Counted from the stretch's first letter, positions 8,341 to 15,619 are shown. The stretch: DNA of 18,271 nucleotides from DATKCF01 sp035513345 (GCA_035513345.1 DATKCF010000229.1:1-18271); one strand, 5' to 3'. Notes: generated from the sequence alone by a model not told the origin. Numbers and translations: made by a program.

Positions 8341-9522
8341 ATGCGCTGCACCTCTCTGCTGGTCGCCGTCTGCCTGGCGGCCTGCGGGGCCGCATGTGCC
8401 CCCCCGCAGCCGGACGTCGTCGAGGCCGAGCCTGGCGCACCGCTCCCGGATTTGAGCACGGACGAGTTGGCCCGCTTCAGCGCTGGCAAGGCTGCCTTCG
8501 AGCGCGAGTTCACTCCCGAGGAAGGGCTCGGACCGCTGTTCAACCAGACGCGCTGCAGTTCGTGCCACGACCTCCCCACGAGCGGCGGGCACGGTGCCGA
8601 GTTCGTCACGCGCGCCACGCGCTTCGATCCATCATCGGGGTGCGACCTGCTGCACGACGAAGGGGGCGACCTGCTCCAGCGCGTTCCGACACCCGCGGCC
8701 CGCGAGGCGGGCATCATGGCGGAGCGGATCCCGAAGAGCGCCAACGCAGTCACCGAGGTCCGGCCGCCGCCGATCTATGGCCTCGGCCTGATGGAGGCGG
8801 TCCCGATCGCCGACATCGAAGCGCTCGCCGATCCAGATGACCGTGATGGCGACGGCATCTCCGGACGATTCGGCACGAGCGTCGATGGAGGGCCCGGACG
8901 ATTCGGCGTGAAGGCTCGCCACGCGACCATCGCTTCCTTCGTCGAGGACGCGGCAAGAGGAGAGATGGGATTGACTACGCCCCGGTACCCGACCGAAGCG
9001 GCGCTGCAGGACCGGTCGATGCCGCCTGAGGTGGATCCGGCGCCGGACCCGGAAGTCGACGAGGCCTTCCTCGCGTCTCTCGTCGACTACATCCGCTTCC
9101 TCGCTCCGCCAGCCGCCAGACCGCCGCGCGACGACCGTGATCACGCATCGATCGAGGCAGGGCGTTCGATCTTCAGCCGCATCGGATGCGACGGCTGCCA
9201 CACCCCGATCTGGAAGACCGGCATCGACACATCACCGGCGCTCAGAGAGAAACATTTCCGCGCGTACTCCGACTTCCTGCTCCACGACCTCGGCCCCGAC
9301 CTCGCCGACATCTGCGCGCCGGGCGCCGGGCCCGCCGAGTGGCGAACCACGCCGCTGGTCGGACTCCGCCTGCGGAGCATCTTCCTGCATGACGGCATGG
9401 CGCAGAATCTCAGCGCCGCCATCGAGATGCACGGCGGCGAGGCAGCCCGCGCGCGCGACCGGTTCCGATCACTCCCGGAACACGCGCGTCAGAACCTGAT
9501 CCACTTCCTGCAGAGTCTGTGA
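8341..9522 (+). CDS. Two-heme c-type cytochrome lipoprotein, DUF1111/di-heme oxidoreductase family (second copy)
   Basis: The protein has 393 residues and is clearly paralogous to the gene at 6548. The start at 8341 is preferred because the residues after it form a lipoprotein signal (LAACGAAC, modified Cys probably 19). An upstream in-frame ATG at 8272 would add 23 low-complexity residues and overlap the preceding gene. Heme sites are CSSCH (72-76) and CDGCH (283-287). Shared family marks are PEEGLGPLFNQTRC, PPPIYGLGLMEAVP, DPDDRDGDGISGRF, RFGVKARHATIASFV, YSDFLLHDLGPDLAD, WRTTPLVGL, FLHDGMAQNLSAAI and MHGGEAA. It lies 10 bases after the small lipoprotein gene, has only a weak ribosome site, and is the last gene of the plus-strand operon. 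The substrate is unknown. The two copies may act on different substrates or form a heterodimer (speculative). Confidence 0.9.
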   Translation: MRCTSLLVAVCLAACGAACAPPQPDVVEAEPGAPLPDLSTDELARFSAGKAAFEREFTPEEGLGPLFNQTRCSSCHDLPTSGGHGAEFVTRATRFDPSSGCDLLHDEGGDLLQRVPTPAAREAGIMAERIPKSANAVTEVRPPPIYGLGLMEAVPIADIEALADPDDRDGDGISGRFGTSVDGGPGRFGVKARHATIASFVEDAARGEMGLTTPRYPTEAALQDRSMPPEVDPAPDPEVDEAFLASLVDYIRFLAPPAARPPRDDRDHASIEAGRSIFSRIGCDGCHTPIWKTGIDTSPALREKHFRAYSDFLLHDLGPDLADICAPGAGPAEWRTTPLVGLRLRSIFLHDGMAQNLSAAIEMHGGEAARARDRFRSLPEHARQNLIHFLQSL

Positions 9523-9530
9523 AAGAAACC

Positions 9531-9549
9531 CGTGTCGTCGCCGCACACG
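9531..9549 (+). terminator. Weak hairpin after the second two-heme gene
   Basis: CGTGT (9531-9535) and ACACG (9545-9549) can pair around a 9-base loop, starting 8 bases after the stop at 9522. The stem is short and there is no T-run, so termination here is doubtful. Confidence 0.22.
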
Positions 9550-9584
9550 CAGGGACACCGCCGGCAACGCTGCCCCGCGCGAAC

Positions 9585-9619
9585 CCCAGAAACCCGCCCC
9601 AGAAACACTTTCCCAGAAA
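9585..9619. repeat. Three direct copies of CCCAGAAA in the convergent intergenic region
   Basis: Copies start at 9585, 9598 and 9612, a spacing of 13 and 14 bases. They lie between the convergent ends of the second two-heme gene (9522) and the plug-domain gene (9641). Their function is unknown. They might be a remnant of a small tandem array. Confidence 0.6.
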
Positions 9620-9640
9620 TGAGTTCCCTCACCAAGCGAC

Positions 9641-10432
9641 CTAGCGGCGGCGGACCGGCACGCGCGTCCAGATCACGATCGTACCGCACAGGTCGTTGTA
9701 CTTCCCGGGGGCACCGCCGCCGGTATAGACCTCCACCCCCTCGAGGTGGTCGGGCCGGATGTAGTCGTAGTTGCGCAGCCCCGAGCGGATGCCGTCGAGC
9801 CAGAGCGAAGGCTCGCAGCCGCGGCCGCCGCCCCGCAGTGTTACGCTCTGGCTCATCACGAGCCGGCCATCCACCACCGCGACGCCGGGGATGTTGCGGA
9901 ACAGGTCGGCGACGTAGATCGGATCCGCATCTTCGATCGCGACGCGATCCATGAACACGCCGCGGAAGCCCTGCCGCTCGCGCTCGTAGAAGCCCCTGGC
10001 CTCGAGCAGCAGGGAACGGACGGTCACATTGATGCCCGGCAGCGCGATCGGCGTCCGCGAGATCCGGAGCGTCAGCTCCAGCGCAACGCCATCCGGCACA
10101 TCCAGCGTATCCGTGCGCGGCTCGTAACTGACCCTCTCGACGGCCACCATGTACCGGCCCGGCCGGAGTCTCTCGAATCCGAACCGGCCGCGGCTGTCGG
10201 TGACGGCCTGCCGGACCCTCTCGCCGAGCACCACGGTGGCGCCGTCGATGCCCCTGCCCGTATCGGTGTCGACCACGGTGCCCCGGATCACTGCTTCGCC
10301 CGTCTGCATCGCCGAAAGGCCGTCGGGCACGACGGCGGCTGCAGCCGCGAGGAGGAAACCGCTCGTGGCGGCCGCAACGACGCAACGGCTCCTGAACCGG
10401 TCTGATGAGCCGAGGACGTTCATCGGCTTCAT
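9641..10432 (-). CDS. Secreted carboxypeptidase-regulatory plus TonB-plug-like protein lacking a beta-barrel
   Basis: The protein has 263 residues. The ATG at 10432 has GAGGT (minus strand, 10439-10443) in front. A basic stretch and an Ala-rich hydrophobic segment (17-41) form the signal. Residues 46-125 are a carboxypeptidase-regulatory-like sandwich (IRGTVVDTDTGRGIDGATVVLG, RGRFGFERLRPGRYMVAV). Residues 128-258 resemble a TonB-dependent receptor plug: RNIPGVAVVDG, VTLRGGGRGCEPSLWLDG, HLEGVEVYTGGGAPGKYND and CGTIVIWTR. The chain then stops, where a true receptor would begin a barrel of several hundred residues. Cys206 and Cys249 may form a disulfide. Similar short proteins are known in this group of bacteria, usually annotated only by domain. 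It is the third gene of the SusC-SusD unit, 83 bases after SusD, with a hairpin between. Its role may be to help the transporter or bind substrate, which is inference. Confidence 0.85.
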   Translation of the reverse strand: MKPMNVLGSSDRFRSRCVVAAATSGFLLAAAAAVVPDGLSAMQTGEAVIRGTVVDTDTGRGIDGATVVLGERVRQAVTDSRGRFGFERLRPGRYMVAVERVSYEPRTDTLDVPDGVALELTLRISRTPIALPGINVTVRSLLLEARGFYERERQGFRGVFMDRVAIEDADPIYVADLFRNIPGVAVVDGRLVMSQSVTLRGGGRGCEPSLWLDGIRSGLRNYDYIRPDHLEGVEVYTGGGAPGKYNDLCGTIVIWTRVPVRRR

Positions 10433-10450
10433 TGGATTACCTCGGGGACG

Positions 10451-10486
10451 GGGAGGGCAGTACCTCAGGAAAGGTACCGCCCTCCC
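10451..10486 (-). terminator. Strong intercistronic hairpin between susD-like and plug genes
   Basis: Two 15-base arms (10451-10465 and 10472-10486) pair around a 6-base loop. The only non-Watson-Crick position (10459/10478) would be A-C in a plus transcript but becomes a G-U pair in the minus transcript, so the RNA stem is complete only in the direction of the flanking genes. There is no U-run after it. It begins 30 bases after the SusD stop and ends just before the plug gene's ribosome site. It may terminate transcription partly, or protect the upstream SusCD mRNA from 3' decay. Confidence 0.55.
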
Positions 10487-10515
10487 GATCTGCGGTTCCG
10501 CCTGTCGGCTCGCGA

Positions 10516-11820
10516 TCAGTTCGTTCGCGGCAGGCAGCGCTGGGCCAGATCGTCCGCGATCTGGTTGTTCAACAACGCCTCCGAGTCGCTCATCGAGAAC
10601 TTGATCGGCCGGCCAACCGCCGGCCGCTCGGGATCCGCCATCGCCTCGAACACCTGCTTCGTGAGACCGAACCGCCAGAGGTCCACCGGCCTCATGCCCT
10701 CCATGAACATCTCCGCGTCACGCTCCGACAACAGGATTTCCACCATCGCCGCCTCGGTCGTCGGGACCGCGATCGGTGAGAGGCCGACATTGGCACGCAA
10801 CTCGTTGATGATCGCCATGGCGCCATCGTAGTCGCCGCCCCGCATGAGCACCTCGGCTTCGATGAGCCTCATCTCATCCGCATGCACCATGGGAATGTCG
10901 TCGCTCTCGAGCGTGTACTTCCACTGGCTGTAATGCGGCGTGACGTTGTCCGTCGCACGGTCGCCGTCCCAGTGGACCGGCTTGCGCCGATCCAGTTCGT
11001 TCGTGTAGGGATCGCGCATGAACGTGGGACCACCCGCGTCGTCGTCGACCAGGGGCCACCACTTCCGGCGCAGCCCCGCGGCTTCGTTGAATGTGGCCGT
11101 CGTCACCGTCACGACCCAGTTCGATGACTGGTTGTTGAACTTCGCGTCATAGCTGAACCCGTCCGGCACCTGGCCGGCATCAGCCGCCGCCTCGCCGAAC
11201 TTGCCGAGCAACAGGTTCGCTCGCGCCCGACCGGCAATCGCTGCGGTCACGATGTCCGTCTCACCCGCCGTCGTCGCAATCTGGATCGTCGCGGTGAACT
11301 TCGTCACCGCCTGCTGGAGCAGCTCCATGTCGGAAACCGCGGGGCCATCAGCTACCGCTGGCGCCTCGCACCATGCCGATCCGAGGTAAAGATCGACCAT
11401 CGCGCCGGCCAGCCGGACCTGTGCCGTAAGCGGACTGGTCGCGGCTTCCTCCTCGCCGAGCACGCGCTTGAACCGCTCCTCCGCATCCCCTGCGAACCAG
11501 CGCGCTCGCAGCAGTGCGTTCATCGTACCGTCCATGGCCGAGGCGCCGTAGATGAAGCGGCCGTGGTCGACCTCATCGTACCCGCTCCACGTCCCCGTAT
11601 GCTCGTAGATGTCGGAGAGCAGGGACTGATAGACGACGTACGTGTCGATGACCTCGTGGACCGCGCCTTCCACGCCGTTCGCAACCGCCGGCAGCGCGCC
11701 GTCCAGGTCCTCGCTCGTATATCGATCAGGGTCGGTAACCGTCAGCATATCTTTGCACGCGGCGAGGCCGATAATGGCCGCCACGACTACACCGAGCTTC
11801 GCGAAGCTCCTCGTCGTCAT
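10516..11820 (-). CDS. SusD/RagB-like outer membrane substrate-binding lipoprotein
   Basis: The protein has 434 residues. The start at 11820 is chosen because MTTRSFAKL leads into a lipoprotein signal ending GLAAC (Cys22), with AGAGGA just upstream. The open frame extends further upstream but lacks signal character there. The body is helical with TPR-like pairs, as in RagB/SusD proteins. The C-terminal landmarks are EMRLIEAEVLMRGGDYDGAMAIINELRANVGL and LLSERDAEMFMEGMRPVDLWRFG. The protein sits on the outer leaflet as a lid over its SusC partner and captures the ligand. The ligand class cannot be deduced. The gene follows susC after 49 bases on the same strand. Confidence 0.9.
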   Translation of the reverse strand: MTTRSFAKLGVVVAAIIGLAACKDMLTVTDPDRYTSEDLDGALPAVANGVEGAVHEVIDTYVVYQSLLSDIYEHTGTWSGYDEVDHGRFIYGASAMDGTMNALLRARWFAGDAEERFKRVLGEEEAATSPLTAQVRLAGAMVDLYLGSAWCEAPAVADGPAVSDMELLQQAVTKFTATIQIATTAGETDIVTAAIAGRARANLLLGKFGEAAADAGQVPDGFSYDAKFNNQSSNWVVTVTTATFNEAAGLRRKWWPLVDDDAGGPTFMRDPYTNELDRRKPVHWDGDRATDNVTPHYSQWKYTLESDDIPMVHADEMRLIEAEVLMRGGDYDGAMAIINELRANVGLSPIAVPTTEAAMVEILLSERDAEMFMEGMRPVDLWRFGLTKQVFEAMADPERPAVGRPIKFSMSDSEALLNNQIADDLAQRCLPRTN

Positions 11821-11869
11821 GAGAGTCCTCTCAGAGTCATGGGTTCCCGGCTTCCTGTTTCTCATTTGC

Positions 11870-14869
11870 CTAGAACCTCGTTCTGAAGGACAACAGGAAA
11901 CGTCTCGGCTGCGGCAGCCCCAGGAAAGGACTCGTCCCGAAGCTCGTTCCGCCCCGGTACTGCTGGTTCGGATCCGGACAGTGGCAGTCATCCCACCATT
12001 GGAGGTTGTAGCCCGCCACCGTGATCGATGACTGTTGCAGACCCATCTTGCTCGTGAGCGACTGCGGAAGCCTCCACGTCAGCGCGACTTCCTGGAGCCG
12101 GATGTGATCACGGGAGTCCGCCGGCGTGACCAGCCGCATGTAATTCAGCACGGAGTCCGCCTGAGCCGTCGGCTCCAGGTTCTCGTCAAGGAACTGGTTG
12201 TACTCGTCGTACGCGTACTGCCGCACGCCGTAGGACCGGTCGCTGTTCGCCATCACTGCGCCCCACTCGCCACGGAACTGGATGTTCAGACGCAGCGACT
12301 GGCCTAACTGGAAGTCGTTGGTGAACGAAGCCAGGTGGTCCGGGAAGAGCTGGCCGAGATACGAACTGTACGTCGAACGCACGTGCTCGCGTTCCTCCGG
12401 ATCCCAGCCGACGATCTTGCGGGAAACGAAAGTCCCGATCGGATATCCCTCGCGGAGCCCCCCGAGCGAATTGAAGTACTCCCACCGGATCGGCACGTTG
12501 CCGCACGGAGCGTTGGCGCCCGAGCAGACGACGATGTCGTTCCCGTAGACGGGCAGCGAATCGCGGATCGCCGTCTCGCCGAGGTCCAGGATCTCGTTGT
12601 GCGTCCACTCGTAGTTCAGGTTCGCGTTCCACCGGAACGAGCCTCTGTCGACCAGCGTCGAGTTGAGGCTGAGCTCGACCCCGCGGTTCAGGATCTCGCC
12701 TACGTTGCGGAGCTGACCGTCCGAGAACCCGAGACTCGGCGGCAGGTCGATCTCGAGCAGCGCGTTCGTCGTCCTCGCGTTGTAGAACGTGAAGTCCACA
12801 CCAAGGCGGTTGTCGAACAGGCCGAGGTCGAAGCCCGCCTCGTACTCGACCTTGTTCTCCGGCTCCAGCTCGTCGTTACCGGGGTTGTCCGGCGCCACGC
12901 CCGCCTCGTCATCCAGCACCGTGTTCGGCTGGTAGGTCTTGAACTGGTCGAACGCGCCCGGCGCCTTGCCCGCCGTCCCCACGGCGGCGCGGATCTTCAT
13001 GCTGCTCAGGAAGTCCGGACGCATCCGGGCGGGCAGGTTGTACGCGAAGTCGGCCTTCGGATAGACCTGGAACCCGTAGTTCTCGCCGAACGCGCTGTTG
13101 CCGTCAACGCGGACGGCCGTCGTCACGAACAGATCGCCCAGGTCGAACCGGTTCTGGACGAAACCGCCGATGTTGATGTCCTCGTTGAAATCCTCGTCGC
13201 CGAACGTCCTCGCCGCGCCACCTACGGTGGTCACGCCCGGACCCGCAAAGTCCTTGCCCGTCGCCATCGACTCCGACGCCACGTCCCAGTACGCCTGGCC
13301 GCCGAACGCGAACGCGCCCGAGAACCACGGCAGCGAGTAGTTGAGATTGGCCAGATAGTCCGTCGTGAACTTGCGCGCGTTCCGGTAGCCGATGTTCCGC
13401 TCGCCGTTCGTGCCGATGTACGTGTAGTGCTTGCCGAACGGCAGGATCCGCGTCTTCTGGTCGTTCACCGCGTCCAGGCCGATCGTGGCCTTGTGCGTGA
13501 AGTTCGGCCGCATGCTGTAGTTCAGCGTTACAGCGCCCGTCCACCGATCGGCATCGGAGAACGTTTTGATCTCCTTCGCATCCAGCACGCTCACATCGAG
13601 TCCGCCGCCATACGGCGCCTCCGGTGTCGCGTTCCGCGGGTTCGACAGAAGCGCGTTCGTATAGATGCCCAGCCAGTTGTTGCCCGACTGGAGTGACAGG
13701 ATCCGGTTCCGCACATAGCCGGACGACACGCCGACCGTGATGTTGTCACCGACGGTCCAGTTCAGGTTGACACGCAGATTCCCGCGCTTCTGGTCGTTCG
13801 GCTTGACCGAGCCTTCCTCGAAGGCCAAACCGCCCGATACGAAGTACGTTATGTTCTCGCCGCCGCCGTCGACCGTCAGGTCGTAGCTGTTGACCAGGCC
13901 GTTCTCGATCAGCGTCTTGTTCGGGTCCAGTGCGACGAAGCCATCCTGGCCCGTGATCGGTAGTTTGCTGCGCAGATGCGTCGGGAAGTTCGCGCGGTGA
14001 CGGTTGAATCCGACCGTCGTCGAGAACGAGAAGTTCGCGGGGCTGTTGTTGCGGCCGCGCTTCGTGAAGATCTGGATCACGCCGCCCGATGCCTCCGAAC
14101 CGTACAGCGTCGCGGCCGCCGGACCCTTGATCACCTCGACCCGGTCGATTTCGTCCGGATTCAGGTCCGACAACCGATCTTCGCCAGCGCCGCCCGAGAA
14201 CGCGCAGCACGTCGCATCACCCATGCTGCCCCACTCGCCGCCGCTGCCGTCCACGCGGACGCCGTCAATGTAGATCACCGGCCGCTGGTTCAGACGGAAG
14301 CTGTCCGTCCCGCGGATCCGCAGCTCGCGCGTCGCGCCGACGCCGCCCACGACGCCGATCGAACGCAGACCCGGGATCCGGCCCTCAAGCGCTTGCCCGA
14401 ATCCGTCGATCGGCTGCGCCTCCGTCACCTTGCTCATGTCGACCGTCGCGAGCGACACGCCGATCTTGCGCCGCTCGACCGCGCCCGCCGTGCCCGTTAC
14501 CACGATCTCGTCGAGGTCGACCGCCGATACCTCGAGCTGGAAGGTTACCGCAGTCCCCTGGTCGGCCGTGACCGTGATCTCCTGCGTATCCGTGCCGAAC
14601 CCCAGGCTCACGACCTGGACCGTGTGCGTGCCCGCTGGCACCCGCGTGATCGCGAACCGGCCATCCGCGTTCGTGAGCGTGCCCAGCGCCGTACCGACGA
14701 TCGATACCTGCGCCCCGTTGATCGGTTGGCCCGTGGTCGTGGCCGTGACTGTCCCCGATACCGTTCCGAACTGCTGCGCTTCGACCGGCCCGTGGACCAG
14801 CGCCACGGCCAGAACAACCACCGTGACGAGTCCTGCTCGACCGCTGTGATTCGTGATGCCTCTGGCCAT
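11870..14869 (-). CDS. SusC/RagA-like TonB-dependent outer membrane transporter
   Basis: The protein has 999 residues. The ATG at 14869 has a near-perfect ribosome site (AGGAGGT) and a signal peptide (1-31, ending VEA). The frame is open further upstream to 15280, but that part is Arg/Pro-rich and not signal-like. Domains: a carboxypeptidase-regulatory-like sandwich 36-113; a TonB box around DLDEIVVTG (118-126); a plug to about 270 (LEGRIPGL, LRIRGTD, PVIYIDGVRVDG, VEVIKGPAAATLYGSEASGGVIQIFTK). A barrel follows and ends in a terminal aromatic residue (FLLSFRTRF). The SusC family imports oligosaccharides, peptides or other large nutrients using TonB energy together with SusD. Oddities are a Cys-Cys pair in the plug (221-222), a CHC motif near the end (962-964), and a cysteine pair in VVCSGANAPC, probably in an extracellular loop. 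Confidence 0.93.
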   Translation of the reverse strand: MARGITNHSGRAGLVTVVVLAVALVHGPVEAQQFGTVSGTVTATTTGQPINGAQVSIVGTALGTLTNADGRFAITRVPAGTHTVQVVSLGFGTDTQEITVTADQGTAVTFQLEVSAVDLDEIVVTGTAGAVERRKIGVSLATVDMSKVTEAQPIDGFGQALEGRIPGLRSIGVVGGVGATRELRIRGTDSFRLNQRPVIYIDGVRVDGSGGEWGSMGDATCCAFSGGAGEDRLSDLNPDEIDRVEVIKGPAAATLYGSEASGGVIQIFTKRGRNNSPANFSFSTTVGFNRHRANFPTHLRSKLPITGQDGFVALDPNKTLIENGLVNSYDLTVDGGGENITYFVSGGLAFEEGSVKPNDQKRGNLRVNLNWTVGDNITVGVSSGYVRNRILSLQSGNNWLGIYTNALLSNPRNATPEAPYGGGLDVSVLDAKEIKTFSDADRWTGAVTLNYSMRPNFTHKATIGLDAVNDQKTRILPFGKHYTYIGTNGERNIGYRNARKFTTDYLANLNYSLPWFSGAFAFGGQAYWDVASESMATGKDFAGPGVTTVGGAARTFGDEDFNEDINIGGFVQNRFDLGDLFVTTAVRVDGNSAFGENYGFQVYPKADFAYNLPARMRPDFLSSMKIRAAVGTAGKAPGAFDQFKTYQPNTVLDDEAGVAPDNPGNDELEPENKVEYEAGFDLGLFDNRLGVDFTFYNARTTNALLEIDLPPSLGFSDGQLRNVGEILNRGVELSLNSTLVDRGSFRWNANLNYEWTHNEILDLGETAIRDSLPVYGNDIVVCSGANAPCGNVPIRWEYFNSLGGLREGYPIGTFVSRKIVGWDPEEREHVRSTYSSYLGQLFPDHLASFTNDFQLGQSLRLNIQFRGEWGAVMANSDRSYGVRQYAYDEYNQFLDENLEPTAQADSVLNYMRLVTPADSRDHIRLQEVALTWRLPQSLTSKMGLQQSSITVAGYNLQWWDDCHCPDPNQQYRGGTSFGTSPFLGLPQPRRFLLSFRTRF

Positions 14870-14874
14870 TCCGA

Positions 14875-14880
14875 CCTCCT
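14875..14880 (-). promoter_or_regulatory. Ribosome binding site that fixes the susC start
   Basis: AGGAGG on the minus strand lies 5 bases before the ATG at 14869. It selects this start over the open frame that continues upstream. Confidence 0.9.
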
Positions 14881-14918
14881 CTGGGCGTCGTGGTGTGGTA
14901 CGATCTGATGAGCGCACA

Positions 14919-14938
14919 CACGCGGGCACGCCCGCGTG
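14919..14938 (-). repeat. Leader hairpin upstream of susC
   Basis: Perfect 8-base arms CACGCGGG (14919-14926) and CCCGCGTG (14931-14938) enclose a 4-base loop. It lies about 50 bases before the susC ATG and would form in the 5' leader of the transcript. It may affect translation or mRNA stability. Confidence 0.5.
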
Positions 14939-15070
14939 CCAGGTCCGCCTGCACCTGTGTGAAAACCTGGACTGGCTCGGGGTGGGATCCGGTCGAGTCG
15001 CCGTCGTTCGACCAGAACGGACCCCGGGCTCCGTCACATTTCGTGTCGCGTCGGGCCACGGGCACACCGA

Positions 15071-15098
15071 TCCCCCGGATCGGCTCCCCCGGATCGGC
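15071..15098. repeat. Perfect 14-base tandem repeat
   Basis: TCCCCCGGATCGGC occurs twice in direct succession (15071-15084 and 15085-15098), about 200 bases before susC. It may be a regulator site or simple replication slippage. Confidence 0.75.
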
Positions 15099-15154
15099 CC
15101 GCACCCCATGACGGGCTGGCTCGGCTGCGACCTTCGAAAACCCAAAGCGGGAGC

Positions 15155-15178
15155 CCCGATCGAACGCTTCCGATCGGG
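15155..15178. repeat. Inverted repeat upstream of susC
   Basis: Arms CCCGATCG (15155-15162) and CGATCGGG (15171-15178) are perfect complements around an 8-base spacer. The geometry suits a dimeric regulator site or an RNA hairpin. Confidence 0.5.
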
Positions 15179-15269
15179 TCCGCGCGAAGTCGTGGAACCG
15201 GGACTGCGAAGGTACCGCGGTGAAAACCGGGCTGCCGGACCACGAGGTCGTCCGGCGACCGGCGCACAT

Positions 15270-15299
15270 TTTCTACACACTCATGTGTTCAACGCGCAA
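15270..15299 (-). promoter_or_regulatory. Candidate susC promoter (proximal)
   Basis: On the minus strand, TTGCGC (15299-15294) and TAGAAA (15275-15270) are 18 bases apart, inside the most AT-rich patch of the gap. A dyad ACACA-CTCA-TGTGT (15275-15288) overlaps the spacer. The match to sigma-70 is moderate. The leader to the susC ATG would be about 390 bases. Confidence 0.35.
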
Positions 15300-15329
15300 C
15301 CTAACCATTCTGTGACAGCAGGCGCAACC
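15294..15329. promoter_or_regulatory. Direct repeat of GCGCAACC, possible regulator site
   Basis: Copies at 15294-15301 and 15322-15329 are 28 bases apart start to start. They overlap and lie just upstream of the proximal promoter candidate's -35. LytTR regulators bind pairs of short direct repeats, and a LytTR gene lies just upstream. However, the spacing is longer than in well-studied sites, so the link is speculative. Confidence 0.3.
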
Positions 15330-15573
15330 ACACCGGCGAACGGCAGGCAGGACCCGGGCAGGGGGCCGGTTCAGGCGCTACGGCCGCCGGCGTCAACGAT
15401 CAGGATGCTCGCGCTCACGCGACTTCTCCGCCGCTGGTGGTGATCGGACCGGAACGGCCGGGCAGGGCGCCCGCAGCGACGCGCCGGAATCGTGCCGGAC
15501 AGTCGGGTGCCGTGGATCGTCCGGCGTGGCAGAGAGTTGGAGCGCTTACCGCGTGTCGCCCGACCCCTCCGCC

Positions 15574-15602
15574 ATGGTATCGGATCGTTACATGTCTGTC
15601 AC
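15574..15602 (-). promoter_or_regulatory. Candidate susC promoter (distal)
   Basis: On the minus strand, GTGACA (15602-15597; 5 of 6 to TTGACA) and TACCAT (15579-15574; 4 of 6 to TATAAT) are separated by exactly 17 bases. It lies just downstream of the response regulator's terminator-like hairpin and points to susC. Initiation near 15567 would give a leader of about 700 bases or a separate small transcript. Confidence 0.42.
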
Positions 15603-15619
15603 GCCCTGGACCCGCTGAC

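Noticed and set aside
12335..13696. Plus-strand open frame of 453 codons inside susC
   Set aside because: It is the complementary frame of a clear SusC barrel, with repetitive Arg/Val composition and no start signals.
14870..15280. N-terminal extension of susC to an upstream ATG
   Set aside because: The added residues are Arg/Pro-rich, while the ATG at 14869 has an ideal ribosome site directly followed by a signal peptide.
14853..15443. Plus-strand open frame of 196 codons upstream of susC
   Set aside because: Its composition is Arg/Pro/Gly-rich without domain character, it has no ribosome site, and it overlaps the susC ribosome site and start. It is treated as non-coding.
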